64,000 bases of DNA from positions 248,001-312,000 of the forward strand of contig NZ_LTBC01000001.1 in assembly GCF_001594015.1 (NCBI RefSeq). The letters are read 5' to 3'. The number at the start of each line of letters is the position of its first letter. Within the stretch, counting starts at the first letter, position 1. Both the position numbers and the translations under genes were made by a program. Below are positions 32,711 through 42,203 of the stretch, piece after piece. The stretch is from Moorella mulderi DSM 14980 (lineage in GTDB: Bacteria > Bacillota > DSM-521 > Neomoorellales > Neomoorellaceae). The notes under the pieces were generated by a model. It was given only the letters and a program-made list of their open reading frames with translations. It was not told the origin of the DNA and did not search any database.

Positions 32711-33842
32711 ACAGTGCCTGGCCATTATGCGGCGCGAGGTGTTTTACCTCTGGCGCGATAGGGGGTTGCGCCATATTCTTCTCTTCGGCTCTTTATTGGG
32801 GCTGATGCTGTTTTACGCCGTCTACAGCGCCCAGGTATTAAAAGACATCCCCACCGCGGTCTTCGACCTGGACAACTCCGCCGCCAGCCGCGAGCTGGTG
32901 GACAAGATCGGCAAGGCTGAGTATCTAAAGCTGGTCGCCTCGACCGCGAGTTACGACGACTTGCGGGAGTTAATCAAGCAGGGGAAAGCCGTCGTGGGCG
33001 TCGTCATCCCCGAGAACTACGGCAGGAATTTGGCCCTCGGCCGGCAGGCGCGGGTGCTGGCGGTTATCGACGGCAGCAACATGATTTACGCCACCAACGC
33101 CTCCGCTGCCTTGCTGACCGTCACCCGCACCCTCAGCGCCCAGGCCGGCGTCAGCGCCCTGGTGGCCCGGGGGGTTCAATTGCAACAAGCCAAAGATGCC
33201 TACCAGGCCATCGACATCAGCGAGGAAGCATGGTTCAACCCGGCCCTCAACTACGCCTACTTCCTGGTGCTGGCCCTGGCGTTAAACATCTGGCAGCAGT
33301 GCTGCACCCTGGCGGCGTGCTTGAACGTCATCGGCGAAAGAGGGATGAAAAGCTGGTTGCAGATCAGGGCCTGCGGCATTTCCAAATTTAGATTCTTCGC
33401 CAGCAAGTCGATAGCCCAGATATTTATTTTTATGGCCGTCGTCTTGCCCCTCTATATCCTGGGTTTCGGCGCTCTGAAACTGCCCCTCAACTGCAGCTGG
33501 GCGGCCTTGCTCCTCTTCACCCTGGCGTTTGCCATAGCCGTCCACAGCATAGGTACCCTGGCATCCAGTTTCGCCCGCAACGCCGTCGACGCCGCCAGGT
33601 TCGGTATGATTATCGCCCTGCCTTCTTTTGTGCTGTCGGGCTACACCTGGCCCCTGGAAGCCATGCCGGTTTACCTGCAGAAGGTTGCCTGGATACTGCC
33701 CCAGACGTGGTTCTTCCAGGGGATAAACTACTTCGCCTTCAAAAACGCCGGCTGGAATTTGATGGCCCATTATATACTAGCCATGCTGGCTATCGCCGCC
33801 GTCTGCTACGGCGCAGCGGCCGTCTTTATCGCGCGGAGTTAG
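32703..33842 (+). CDS. ABC-2 type permease, first subunit
   Basis: This 379-residue membrane protein has one N-terminal helix (HILLFGSLLGLMLFYAVYS), a large extracytoplasmic domain of about 140 residues (IPTAVFDLDNSAASRELVDK and on), and five or more C-terminal helices with SFVLSGYTWPLEAMPVYLQ, the YhgE/YbhS-type motif. ATG 32703 lies inside the end of the ATPase gene. It would pair with the next gene to form the export channel. Confidence 0.88.
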   Translation: MLRQCLAIMRREVFYLWRDRGLRHILLFGSLLGLMLFYAVYSAQVLKDIPTAVFDLDNSAASRELVDKIGKAEYLKLVASTASYDDLRELIKQGKAVVGVVIPENYGRNLALGRQARVLAVIDGSNMIYATNASAALLTVTRTLSAQAGVSALVARGVQLQQAKDAYQAIDISEEAWFNPALNYAYFLVLALALNIWQQCCTLAACLNVIGERGMKSWLQIRACGISKFRFFASKSIAQIFIFMAVVLPLYILGFGALKLPLNCSWAALLLFTLAFAIAVHSIGTLASSFARNAVDAARFGMIIALPSFVLSGYTWPLEAMPVYLQKVAWILPQTWFFQGINYFAFKNAGWNLMAHYILAMLAIAAVCYGAAAVFIARS

Positions 33843-33855
33843 GGGGAAGAGGCTC

Positions 33856-35055
33856 ATGCGGCAGATCCTCAACATCGCCCACTACGAAATGCTCCATATT
33901 TTTAAAGAGAAAATCCTTTTTTTAATGGTTTTCCTGGTACCCCTCGGCTACGCCGCCCTTTTCGGCGCCGCCTATGTCAGCGCTGTCCTTAACAACGTGC
34001 CTGTAGCCATCGTCGACCTGGATGACTCGAAGCTCAGCCGGGAAATAGCCGCCGCCTTCGCCAACAGCCCCCACTTCAAGGTAATAGACGGCATAAAGAC
34101 CTATGCCGAGCTTCAGGAGGGGATGAAAAACGGCCGGGTACGGGCCGGCGTGATCATCCCGGAACACTTTGAGCAGGACATATCCCGGCACGCCTTGACC
34201 CGGGTACTGACTATTTACGACGGCTCCAATTTAATCTGGGGCTACAATACCCGCAAGTACATCCGCGAGGTGTTTAACGATTTCATTGCCGGCAGGGCGG
34301 CATCCTACCTGGCGGGGCTGGGTTATACTAAAAACGAGGTCCGCGCCATTATGGACACGGTCTCCCTGAACACCGAGGTCTGGTACAACCCTACTTTCAG
34401 CTACACCAACTTTTTATACATGGGGTTAATCATGATTATCCTGCACCAGATCGGCCTCCTCAGCGTCAGCCTGACTGTAACCCGGGAGAAAGAGCGCCGG
34501 ACCTGGCTGCAGTTCTTGAGCGCACCCGTGCCGGCGTGGAAAATCTTCGCCGGCAAGGCCCTGCCTTATTTCGTCGCCGGCTTTTTCAATTATGCCCTCC
34601 TGCTATGGTTCGCGGCCCGCTTCATCCAGGTAAAGATAGGCGGCTCCCTGCCCCTGATCCTTTTGCTCGGCCTGCTCTACGACGTCATTATCACCGCTGC
34701 CGGTTTTTTCATTTCCACCCGTGCACCCAACTCTCTGCAGGTTACCAGGTACGTGATGCTTTTGTCCGTCCCCTTGTTCATGATCTCCGGCTTTACCTGG
34801 CCCTGGACCCATATACCGGCTTATATCAATTTCCTGGCCCGGCTGCTGCCCTCCACCTGGATGATGCTGGGCTTTCGCCAGGTCGCCCTGAAGGAGCTAG
34901 AGATGAGTTATGTCCTGCCGCACATCTGGGCCTTAATCCTGATGGCCTTCCTGGCGGTGCTGGCCGCCGTCACTTTTCCCAAGCGGCTCAACCCGCCCCC
35001 CGACGCCGGGCCGGCGATAAACAGCGGCCCCTCGTATCCCTCCCGCTGGAAATAA
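33856..35055 (+). CDS. ABC-2 type permease, second subunit
   Basis: This 399-residue permease has the same plan as its neighbour: a first helix (ILFLMVFLVPLGYAALFGAAY), a large loop starting VPVAIVDLDDSKLSREIAAA, and C-terminal helices with FMISGFTWPWTHIPAYINFL. The two permeases are paralogous. It starts 14 bases after the first, and the tetR-like gene follows after about 80 bases. Confidence 0.88.
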   Translation: MRQILNIAHYEMLHIFKEKILFLMVFLVPLGYAALFGAAYVSAVLNNVPVAIVDLDDSKLSREIAAAFANSPHFKVIDGIKTYAELQEGMKNGRVRAGVIIPEHFEQDISRHALTRVLTIYDGSNLIWGYNTRKYIREVFNDFIAGRAASYLAGLGYTKNEVRAIMDTVSLNTEVWYNPTFSYTNFLYMGLIMIILHQIGLLSVSLTVTREKERRTWLQFLSAPVPAWKIFAGKALPYFVAGFFNYALLLWFAARFIQVKIGGSLPLILLLGLLYDVIITAAGFFISTRAPNSLQVTRYVMLLSVPLFMISGFTWPWTHIPAYINFLARLLPSTWMMLGFRQVALKELEMSYVLPHIWALILMAFLAVLAAVTFPKRLNPPPDAGPAINSGPSYPSRWK

Positions 35056-35132
35056 CCCCAGAACCCTGGCTGGACCGGAAAAAATGGGGTAAAATTTAGT
35101 CTGTAAACCTATAACAGGTAAGGCGTGAGCAA

Positions 35133-35744
35133 ATGATGGAAAGGAGCGCAAAAGGAAGCCGGGAACGCATCCTGGCTGCCGCCGAAGAAGTCTTCGCCGC
35201 CAAAGGCATCGACGGAGCGCGGGTGGATGAAATCGCCGCCCTGGCGAGGGTAAATAAACGCATGCTCTATCACTACTTCAACAGCAAAGAAGAACTTTAT
35301 ACTTACGTCCTCAAGGTGAATTTCGAAAAAAGCCTCTCCGCCGGGAAAAAGGCCTTCCACGAGAAGGGGGACCTGAAGCATCAGGTCGCGGCGGCCATCC
35401 GCAATTACTTTTATTTCCTGGCCGCCAACCCCAACTACCCCCGCCTTATGGCCTGGGAAGCCCTCCAGGGCGGAAAGTACGCCCGTAAAGTTTTGCCGGA
35501 GGTGTGGGAACAGGGGCTGCCCAGCCTCAAAGCCATCCTCGCCGAAGGCATTTCCCGGGGCGTCTTCCGTCCCGACCTGGACCTCAAACAGGTGCTGGCC
35601 AGCATCACCACTCTCTGTTCCGGCTATTTCACCAACAAGGATATTCTGGCCATCCTCTGGGAAGAGGACCCCTTGAGCCCCGGCAATATGGAAAAAAGGT
35701 TAGCACATATTATCGATCTCATTTTACGCAACATCGTAATATAA
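35133..35744 (+). CDS. TetR-family repressor of the ABC export operon
   Basis: This 203-residue regulator has an N-terminal HTH, SRERILAAAEEVFAAKGIDG, followed by VDEIAALARVNKRMLYHYFNSKEELY, and a helical ligand domain with LMAWEALQGGKYARKVLPE (TetR_C-type). As the last gene of the operon it probably represses the promoter at 30795 through the 14-bp palindrome. A broken piece of a second copy lies directly upstream of that promoter. Confidence 0.9.
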   Translation: MMERSAKGSRERILAAAEEVFAAKGIDGARVDEIAALARVNKRMLYHYFNSKEELYTYVLKVNFEKSLSAGKKAFHEKGDLKHQVAAAIRNYFYFLAANPNYPRLMAWEALQGGKYARKVLPEVWEQGLPSLKAILAEGISRGVFRPDLDLKQVLASITTLCSGYFTNKDILAILWEEDPLSPGNMEKRLAHIIDLILRNIVI

Positions 35745-35775
35745 AGGGTATTCTAGCTGTCCCCCACCAATTTTC

Positions 35776-36189
35776 TTATATATTCCACATCTTACACGCC
35801 TCTGCAGCCCTTAAAATTTTTATCTCATTATAAACCCGAAGATCTAATAAATGCTCATCTCCTGAAATAATGGCGTCGGCTTTAGCCGCCAGGGCACAGG
35901 CCAGCACTTTATTATCAGCTGGATCCCTGGTTATTACGCCCGGCTCAAATTCGGGGATGACTATATGCTCTGGTGAAGCCAACCATGTAAGAATGACCGG
36001 CAAATCGGGATGCCCGGCAATAACCTTAAGTTTAGGCCGGGCTAACACTTTACTCAATTCTTCCAGCAAAGCATTGCTGGTATATAATTTTAACCTGCCG
36101 TGCAGGCAGGCTTCTAAAAGTCTATGGGGAGGACCCTCCCACCCGATGGCTGATACCAAAACATTCGTATCAAAAACGACTTTTTTCAA
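35776..36189 (-). CDS. PIN-domain toxin
   Basis: This 137-residue PIN ribonuclease belongs to the family named putative toxin-antitoxin toxin component. Acidic catalytic residues are visible in VVFDTNVLVSA (Asp7), in LLEELSKVL (Glu45), and in DPADNKVLACAL and AIISGDEHLL (Asp pair). The start is TTG 36189, overlapping the antitoxin stop by four bases (TTGA). The context with a Phd-type antitoxin supports the role. Codon use is more AT-rich than in the envelope genes to the right. Confidence 0.88.
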   Translation of the reverse strand: MKKVVFDTNVLVSAIGWEGPPHRLLEACLHGRLKLYTSNALLEELSKVLARPKLKVIAGHPDLPVILTWLASPEHIVIPEFEPGVITRDPADNKVLACALAAKADAIISGDEHLLDLRVYNEIKILRAAEACKMWNI

Positions 36190-36464
36190 GTGGTACGCAC
36201 CTCAAGGATGGCGCTCTCGATGACATCCTGTTCCAGGTTGGCTTTTTTTACCGCTTCCTGAATATTTTTCATAGCCTTACTTACTGTTTGTGCGGCATTG
36301 GCAGCCGATAGCTTTTGTAATTGTTTGTATTCTTCATAACTCAATAAAACAGCTTTTTCCTTTGCTTTGTGAATTATGATTACCGGTTCCCTTTTTTGCG
36401 CAACCTGGGTAACCAACCTTCCTAATTTCCGCCTAGCTTCTTCAACGCCAAGGATCTCTTCCAT
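36186..36464 (-). CDS. Phd/YefM-type antitoxin
   Basis: This 92-residue protein begins MEEILGVEEARRKLGRLVTQ and has the Phd core KREPVIIIHKAKEKAVLLSYEEY, then a helical C-terminus that would wrap the PIN toxin. ATG 36464 has GAGGTG upstream; a longer frame adds 16 residues without a site. It would repress its own promoter, as is usual in the family. Confidence 0.86.
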   Translation of the reverse strand: MEEILGVEEARRKLGRLVTQVAQKREPVIIIHKAKEKAVLLSYEEYKQLQKLSAANAAQTVSKAMKNIQEAVKKANLEQDVIESAILEVRTT

Positions 36465-36639
36465 AATGTTCACCTCAAGTTCAATCTTAAGGTTGAAATG
36501 CATAATTGTCAAGAAGATTTTGGACCCCTTCCAGCAGGAAATAACGCCCGCCTGCCGAATAGATCAGGCAAGAGTTGCCAGCCGCAACCCGGCTCGCAAC
36601 CGCGTATTTAACACGGGAAGAAGAACAAGGTGTCATGTC

Positions 36640-37836
36640 ATGCACCGCCTCAAGTACACCTTGATAACAATGCTCCTGGCATTATTCCTCTGCTTGACCA
36701 CGCTCCAGCCGGCCCGGGCCGGCACACCCTACACCATCCTCTGGCAGCGGCAAATCGCCGGCGGCACCGGCAATTCCGGCCTGTCTCCAGTAATAAGCCC
36801 CTGGGGCGATATCTTCCTGGTAACGGGCAGCAGCATCCTACGCCTCAATGACCGGGGCGAGCAGATCTGGGACTTTAAGACAGGGGAGAGGCCCACCGGC
36901 GCGCCGGTCTTCTTCCCCGACGGCAGCACCTTCGTCCCCACGGCCAGGGCCCTGTACGAGATCAAGCCCTACGGCCGCCCCGGCTGGAGCTTCAGCGTCG
37001 CCACCGGGGAAAGCGGCGGCGGCAATACATCTTCGCCCACCCTAGCCCGGGGACCGGGGGAAAGCTTTTACCTGCTCCTGGGCAAGAGCCTATACGCCGT
37101 GGCGCCGCGGCGCGACATGCTCTGGTACGTAGGGCAGAGCGATTACCCCGTGGCTGTGGACGCGGACCGGCAATATGTTTTTGTGGCCCGCACTGCAAAA
37201 GACGCCGGCACCACGGTGGAAGCCCTGGACGGCAGCGGCGCGACCGCCTGGCGGCGGGGCTTCGCCGAGCAGAAGCAGATCTATCTGGCCCTGGAGCCTG
37301 GCGGGAGATACCTCTACGTCGCCGGCGTGCCAAAAACAGCGAGCGCGATAAATAAATGCGCCTTGTACGCCCTGGACGCGGCCAGCGGCGCCATTGCCTG
37401 GTCCCACCGCTTCAGCCAGGCGGAAATAGGCAACATCAATGCGGCTCCCGACGGCCTGGTATACCTGGTAGCCGGCAAGGAACGCCTCTATACCCTGGAC
37501 GGCGCTACAGGAGAAGAACGGCTCTCCACCCGCCTCCTCGACCTTTCCGGGGCGGCCCCGGCCGTGGACCGGCAGGGAACCATCTATGTACCCGGCCGGG
37601 AACGCCTTTACGCCGTCGACGGCCGGGACGGTCGACTCCTGTGGGATATGGAGGTGGACGGCGGCGTACAGGCTACTCCCGCACTGGGCCCTGACGGCCT
37701 GACGGTCTATTTTACCGGCGGTAAAGGCATCCTCTACGCTCTGCAGACCGCCTACGCGAATACCTCGCCACGAACCGCCGGCGCAGCCGTGGGCGCAGTA
37801 TCTACACCGGGCAATCTGGCAAGAGCGGCGCAATAA
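36640..37836 (+). CDS. Secreted PQQ-like beta-propeller protein
   Basis: This 398-residue exported protein has a signal peptide (residues 1-27, ending QPARA) and then a WD/PQQ-type propeller. Repeats of the form LYALDAASGAIAWSHRF, LYTLDGATGEERLST and LYAVDGRDGRLLWDMEVDG mark at least six blades. The start at ATG 36640 has AAGGTG upstream. It lies 54 bases before an SLH protein gene on the same strand, so it is probably exported and held or used at the S-layer. No catalytic motif is visible, and the fold suggests binding or assembly. Confidence 0.8.
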   Translation: MHRLKYTLITMLLALFLCLTTLQPARAGTPYTILWQRQIAGGTGNSGLSPVISPWGDIFLVTGSSILRLNDRGEQIWDFKTGERPTGAPVFFPDGSTFVPTARALYEIKPYGRPGWSFSVATGESGGGNTSSPTLARGPGESFYLLLGKSLYAVAPRRDMLWYVGQSDYPVAVDADRQYVFVARTAKDAGTTVEALDGSGATAWRRGFAEQKQIYLALEPGGRYLYVAGVPKTASAINKCALYALDAASGAIAWSHRFSQAEIGNINAAPDGLVYLVAGKERLYTLDGATGEERLSTRLLDLSGAAPAVDRQGTIYVPGRERLYAVDGRDGRLLWDMEVDGGVQATPALGPDGLTVYFTGGKGILYALQTAYANTSPRTAGAAVGAVSTPGNLARAAQ

Positions 37837-37890
37837 ACTTGCCGCGGCTAAATCTGAACCTGAACATATCCTGGAGGTAGGTATTTCCCT

Positions 37891-39306
37891 GTGCGACACT
37901 TCTTGCTTGCTATCTTAACGGCCCTGGTCCTGGCCTTACCCCGCCCGGCCCTGGCAGCGTGGGGCGATGGGCTCTTTCCCGACGCCGCCGGCCACTGGGC
38001 CGCAGAGCCCATCAACTTTCTCGGGGCACTGGACATCGTCCACGGCTACCCGGATGGCACCTGCCGCCCGGACCAGCCCCTGACGGCGGTGGAGGCGGTT
38101 TCCCTGCTGCTGCGCTCCACCGGCTACAGCAGCGCCGGGAACCTCCCTGCCCGCCCCGGCGGCCAGATGCCCATACCTACGGCCCGTCCTTCAGTCAGCG
38201 CCAACCGGGGCACGGCCCCGGCCGTACCGGCGGGAGTCGCCTGGGCCGCAGACGACCTGGCCCTGGCCGTAGAGCAAAAAATCCTCCTGCCGGACGAACT
38301 GCAGGAAGGCCTGCTCATGGGGCCGGCGCCGCGTTACCTGGTGTGGCAGCTCCTGGCCCGCAGCCTGAAGACGCCCCTGCAGCAGAACGCGCTCCTGGAC
38401 TTCAGCGATGCCTCCCTGGTGCCGGAAGAGGCCCGCCCGGCCGCCGCCACCCTGACGGCCCTGCAGGTAATCCGGGGCTTCCCCGACGGCACCCTGCGCC
38501 CCCTGGATACCATTACCCGCGCCGAAATGCTGGCCCTGCTGGCCCGGATGGTGGAGGACGGCTGGCTCAACCCAGCGCCGGAACGCCGCCTGGAAGGCTG
38601 GGTGCAGGAGGTCAAACAGGACACCGGGCGTGCCGGAAATCTTTCAGGACCAGCTGGGAGCCGCGGTACCAGCCCTGGAACTGCGACGGCCCGCTATTTA
38701 GTGACCATTAGCACGCCAACCAGCGGCAGCAAGGATTACCCAATGGCCGCCTCCGCCGCCGTCTTCAATGTTTCTCTGCCGACTCCCTTCGCTTTAAACA
38801 ACCTGCACATCCTGGCCGTCCTGAACCGGCGTAACGAGCTGGCCTTTGTCAAAGCTTACGAGCCCCGCCTGGCGGGGCAGCTCACCGTGACCACAGGCAC
38901 GGTGGAAAAAGTAGTCCAAGGCCGTGGCCTGCAACTGGTACTGCGGGACCTGGACCACGACCTGAAGACCTATGAAGCTACCTGGGCGACAACAGTGCCC
39001 AGCGGCCTATCTGCCCTGAAGCAGGGCCAGTGGGTAAAGGTGGAATTGAACGGTGCGGCGGTCTGGAACGTCGAACCCCTGAAGGTGAAGAAGGCCAGCG
39101 GCACCATCGAAGCTGTCGAAGGCCGCAAGCTTTACCTGGACAAATTCGACAAAGAACTGGGGAATGTCTTCCTTGACTGGGAGCGCGCCCGCCTCTCCGA
39201 TAAGGACGGCACCGAGTACACCGGCAGCGGCGGGCTGCAGGCAGGCGCCAAAGTCGAGATAACCTGTCTGGACTGGGATAAAGTGCTGGAGATAAAGATA
39301 CTTTAA
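37891..39306 (+). CDS. SLH-domain surface protein
   Basis: This 471-residue exported protein starts at GTG 37891 with GGAGGTAGG upstream. After the signal peptide (ending PALA) come an SLH domain (LFPDAAGHWAAEPINFLGAL, GYPDGTCRPDQPLTAVEAVS), a degenerate second one (WAADDLALAVEQKILLP), and a third (FPDGTLRPLDTITRAEMLALLARM). The C-terminal 240 residues are beta-rich and unassigned, with LYLDKFDKELGNVFLDWE near the end. SLH domains bind pyruvylated wall polymers. It probably forms a pair with the propeller gene. Confidence 0.85.
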   Translation: MRHFLLAILTALVLALPRPALAAWGDGLFPDAAGHWAAEPINFLGALDIVHGYPDGTCRPDQPLTAVEAVSLLLRSTGYSSAGNLPARPGGQMPIPTARPSVSANRGTAPAVPAGVAWAADDLALAVEQKILLPDELQEGLLMGPAPRYLVWQLLARSLKTPLQQNALLDFSDASLVPEEARPAAATLTALQVIRGFPDGTLRPLDTITRAEMLALLARMVEDGWLNPAPERRLEGWVQEVKQDTGRAGNLSGPAGSRGTSPGTATARYLVTISTPTSGSKDYPMAASAAVFNVSLPTPFALNNLHILAVLNRRNELAFVKAYEPRLAGQLTVTTGTVEKVVQGRGLQLVLRDLDHDLKTYEATWATTVPSGLSALKQGQWVKVELNGAAVWNVEPLKVKKASGTIEAVEGRKLYLDKFDKELGNVFLDWERARLSDKDGTEYTGSGGLQAGAKVEITCLDWDKVLEIKIL

Positions 39307-39311
39307 AAATA

Positions 39312-39345
39312 GGCCGCAGGACGCCGATCCTGCGGCCAGCTTTTT
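39312..39345 (+). terminator. Terminator after the propeller-SLH operon
   Basis: GGCCGCAGGA and TCCTGCGGCC form a 10-bp stem around CGCCGA, followed after three bases by TTTTT. The converging SLH gene ends just beyond it. Confidence 0.88.
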
Positions 39346-39360
39346 CCTTATTACCAGGTT

Positions 39361-40926
39361 TTAAAGGGTGGATTTGCCTGCTTCCAGAATATTTAGGACC
39401 CGCCGCAGCATGACCGTCGCCTCGGCGCGGCTGGTATATGCTTTAGGCAGGATGAACCCTTCGGGCGTCCCCTTGATAATCCCCAGTTGGTAGCACAGGG
39501 CCATGCTTTCCCGGGCCCAGGGAGAAAGGTCGCCGTAGTCCTTAAATCCTTTCAACTTCTCCAGGGCGCCGCTCAAAACGACCGCGGCTTTGTACTCCGC
39601 GCCCAGCCCTCTGGCGATCATCGCCGCCATCTCTTCGCGGGTGATATTCAGGCCCGGCGCGAAATGGTCCTTATCGATACCGGCAACCAGCCCGGCCCTG
39701 TAAGCGCCTTCAACCGCCCCGAAGTACTGGCTGCCGGGGGTCACGTCGACGAAGGTAGGTTTTTCCGGTGCAGCTTCCGGTCGGCCGAAGGTCCTGAGAA
39801 CCATGGCCGCAAACTGCGCCCGGGTCGCAGGGTTGTCAGGCAGGAAAAGATCATCCAGCAGTCCCTGGACGATCTGCTTGGAAGCCATGTAGACGATATC
39901 TTTTTCCGCCCAGTGGCCGGCAATGTCGGCAAAGGTTTTCTTATACTCCAGGACCGCAAATTTACCGGGATTGACCAGGGGAATCTCAACCTGGCCTGGC
40001 GATCTAAAATCTCCCTGGACGATATTCCAATCGCTTTGAGCTTCGTTGTAGGTGAAGACGCCGAGATAAGCGGGATCGGAAACTTCCCCTTGCCGATAAG
40101 GCAGCGTCAGCATTACCTGGCTGGTCTGTTTATCCACCCGGGAGCCGTCCGGCCGCTGCCAGTAAATATCAATATCGTACACAGCGCTCTTCAAGGCGTT
40201 GGGACCGGGGATCGACAGCGGCGCCGGCTCTACGGATTTGTAAGTGAAGTTTAAACTGCCGCCCCCTTCCTTGGAGCGCAAAATCTTCAAAGGGACTTTG
40301 AAAGTAACTTCGTTACCTTTTACCAACAGGCTGTAACCTTCAAGGCCCTCAAAGTCGTTAGCGTTTATCGAAGGCAAAATTATCTGGACGCTATCCCTAG
40401 AGTAACCTTCCGGCACGGTCAACCCAATTACGTCGGTAGGCCTGCTTTCCTGCAATAGCTGGACCATGTCGTTCAGGCCGATCTCAGCAAGACAGTCGTA
40501 AAGCTTTTCGGCCTTCAAAATTACGTTGCGGTAGTGCTCTGGCAGGGTTTTCTCACTCAGGGAAATGATCACCTTTGTTTTGGTGGTCCTAACGGGGATA
40601 ATGCCGGCCGGAATTTCGGCCATGTTGGCGGCGACTATCCTGACGACCTGGCGGATATCTTCCCGCATGTCGTCCCGGATGTCGCTTTTATTGAGCTTAT
40701 CCAGGGCGTCCTGCAGGTGGTCAAGCAGAGTGCCCACATCGATGTTTCCCTGCTCAAATGAGTATTGGTAATACATTAGGTCGTCTATAACCTGTTCATT
40801 GTAGCTCTTTTCTTCTTCGTCGTCGGCCAGGGCGGTACCCGGCGGTAAGAAAACCAGGACGACGACCGCCATCAGGATTGCCAGAAGAAATACTTTATAA
40901 TGTGGCACTGAAAGTCGGATCTGCAT
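39361..40926 (-). CDS. SLH-domain surface protein with C-terminal anchor
   Basis: This 521-residue exported protein has a signal peptide (ending GTALAD) and a 300-residue N-terminal part of unknown fold (helical to about 150, then beta-rich), followed by three SLH domains: FADIAGHWAEKDIVYMASKQ, FVDVTPGSQYFGAVEGAYRAG and FKDYGDLSPWARESMALCYQ, each with its own R-A-x-x-A or R-E-E-M-A motif. It lies on the minus strand next to the TolC-like gene. The N-terminal part may be a functional or assembly domain. No enzyme motif is seen. Confidence 0.85.
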   Translation of the reverse strand: MQIRLSVPHYKVFLLAILMAVVVLVFLPPGTALADDEEEKSYNEQVIDDLMYYQYSFEQGNIDVGTLLDHLQDALDKLNKSDIRDDMREDIRQVVRIVAANMAEIPAGIIPVRTTKTKVIISLSEKTLPEHYRNVILKAEKLYDCLAEIGLNDMVQLLQESRPTDVIGLTVPEGYSRDSVQIILPSINANDFEGLEGYSLLVKGNEVTFKVPLKILRSKEGGGSLNFTYKSVEPAPLSIPGPNALKSAVYDIDIYWQRPDGSRVDKQTSQVMLTLPYRQGEVSDPAYLGVFTYNEAQSDWNIVQGDFRSPGQVEIPLVNPGKFAVLEYKKTFADIAGHWAEKDIVYMASKQIVQGLLDDLFLPDNPATRAQFAAMVLRTFGRPEAAPEKPTFVDVTPGSQYFGAVEGAYRAGLVAGIDKDHFAPGLNITREEMAAMIARGLGAEYKAAVVLSGALEKLKGFKDYGDLSPWARESMALCYQLGIIKGTPEGFILPKAYTSRAEATVMLRRVLNILEAGKSTL

Positions 40927-40983
40927 ATTTCCCCTCCTTTTGCCTCCGGCATTTCCGCCAACATTTTTTAAAGCAGCGGCGGT

Positions 40984-41018
40984 AAAATAAAAACCGTAGG
41001 GGAGTTGCCCCTGCGGTT
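40984..41018 (-). terminator. Terminator of the TolC-like gene
   Basis: On the minus strand AACCGCAGGGG and CCCCTACGGTT pair with one C-A mismatch around CAACT, followed by TTTATTTT. Confidence 0.82.
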
Positions 41019-41055
41019 ACACCTGTCCACCTTTGCGCCAAGGTTTCCAAGAGGA

Positions 41056-42183
41056 TCATCCGCCCGAGGACATGGCCCACGGTTTTTCAAAGGCTAGCTT
41101 TAGGTAGGCATGGTTGCGCACCAGCTCATCTACTGTCGCCTGGGCCTTGGCCACATCCACCTCGGCCGCCATCACGTCGGCCCTTGTGTTCATACCCGCC
41201 GCTGCCTTTGCTTGCTCTACCCGCAGCTTTTCCCGGGCCGCCTCCAGAGCCGCCACGGCGGCGCCATAGTTTTCTTCCACGCTCTTTACCTGGTAGTAAA
41301 GCGAGCGGGTGGCTTTGGCCATTGCTTCCTTAACGTTTTCCAGGTTGTATTCGGCCTGCTTCAGCTCCGCCTGGCGGGCATCATAAGGGGTATAAGATCC
41401 CGAGCTGTACATCATTTCCGCGCTCCAGCGCTTAATATCGATGTTCTGCCTTGCCTTCCAAACGTTGGGGTCGTTTTCGAGAACCCGCTGCACTTCGTAC
41501 TCCAGATTGGCCACCTGCAGGGGGGAATAGGACGGCTGCTCGTTCAAGAGCGGCCTGGCGCCGGCATCCAGTCCTACCAGATTGTTGAAGGATGCATAGG
41601 CATCGTCAAGGGAGTGCTTGGCGGCGGTGAGGCCGTCTTCCGCCTGCCGCCAGAGGTTCTCGGCTACAGCGAGGGAGGAAGAAGCGGCCGTTCCGGCCTG
41701 CACGGCGGCGCGTGTGTTCTGCAGGTTCAAGAGAGCCTGCTGTTTGGCCTTTTCTTGTACCGCAACCTTCTGCTGGGCCACCTGCACATCCCAGTAGGCT
41801 TTGCATACTTTCAGGGCCAGGGCGTCCAGGTTGGCCTGATAAGTGCGCTGGCTCATGCGGTAGTTGAGGTCCGCACCTAAGAGCTGGATCCAGCTTGCTT
41901 CAATTTGGGGTCCGTAGGGGCCGCCATAGCCGCCCTCAACCGGAGTAAAGCTTACATTCTCCTGGGCGCTCTCGCGCAGGGACCTGGTACGCTCTATTTC
42001 CTGCAGGGCACTTTTTAAACCCTTATCGTTCTGCACGGCCATGCTTACGGCCTTTTCCAGGGAAATGATCTGCTTTTCTCCGCTCTCCCCATTTCCCGCC
42101 GCGGCTGCGGCCGGTAGAGAAAGGTAGATGAAGATCAGGGCCGCCGCCAGGGGCGCCAGCAGCCCGCGCATTTTCAAGCGCAT
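41056..42183 (-). CDS. TolC-like helical protein, apparently without barrel strands
   Basis: This 375-residue exported protein has a signal peptide (ending LPAAAAA) and two TolC-type helical repeats: ISLEKAVSMAVQNDKGLKSA ... VAQQKVAVQEKAKQQALLNL and LEYEVQRVLENDPNVWKARQ ... AKATRSLYYQVKS. The family is normally 430-490 residues. Where outer-membrane strands should connect the helices, the first repeat has only a Gly-rich segment (GGYGGPYGP) and the second a short turn (YSSGSYTPYD). It therefore looks like a periplasm-like helical tube without a membrane barrel. GAGGTG precedes the ATG. Neighbours are SLH and stalk proteins, which suggests a role at the wall or S-layer. Confidence 0.75.
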   Translation of the reverse strand: MRLKMRGLLAPLAAALIFIYLSLPAAAAAGNGESGEKQIISLEKAVSMAVQNDKGLKSALQEIERTRSLRESAQENVSFTPVEGGYGGPYGPQIEASWIQLLGADLNYRMSQRTYQANLDALALKVCKAYWDVQVAQQKVAVQEKAKQQALLNLQNTRAAVQAGTAASSSLAVAENLWRQAEDGLTAAKHSLDDAYASFNNLVGLDAGARPLLNEQPSYSPLQVANLEYEVQRVLENDPNVWKARQNIDIKRWSAEMMYSSGSYTPYDARQAELKQAEYNLENVKEAMAKATRSLYYQVKSVEENYGAAVAALEAAREKLRVEQAKAAAGMNTRADVMAAEVDVAKAQATVDELVRNHAYLKLAFEKPWAMSSGG

Positions 42184-42203
42184 TTACAATTCACCTCTAT
42201 AAC

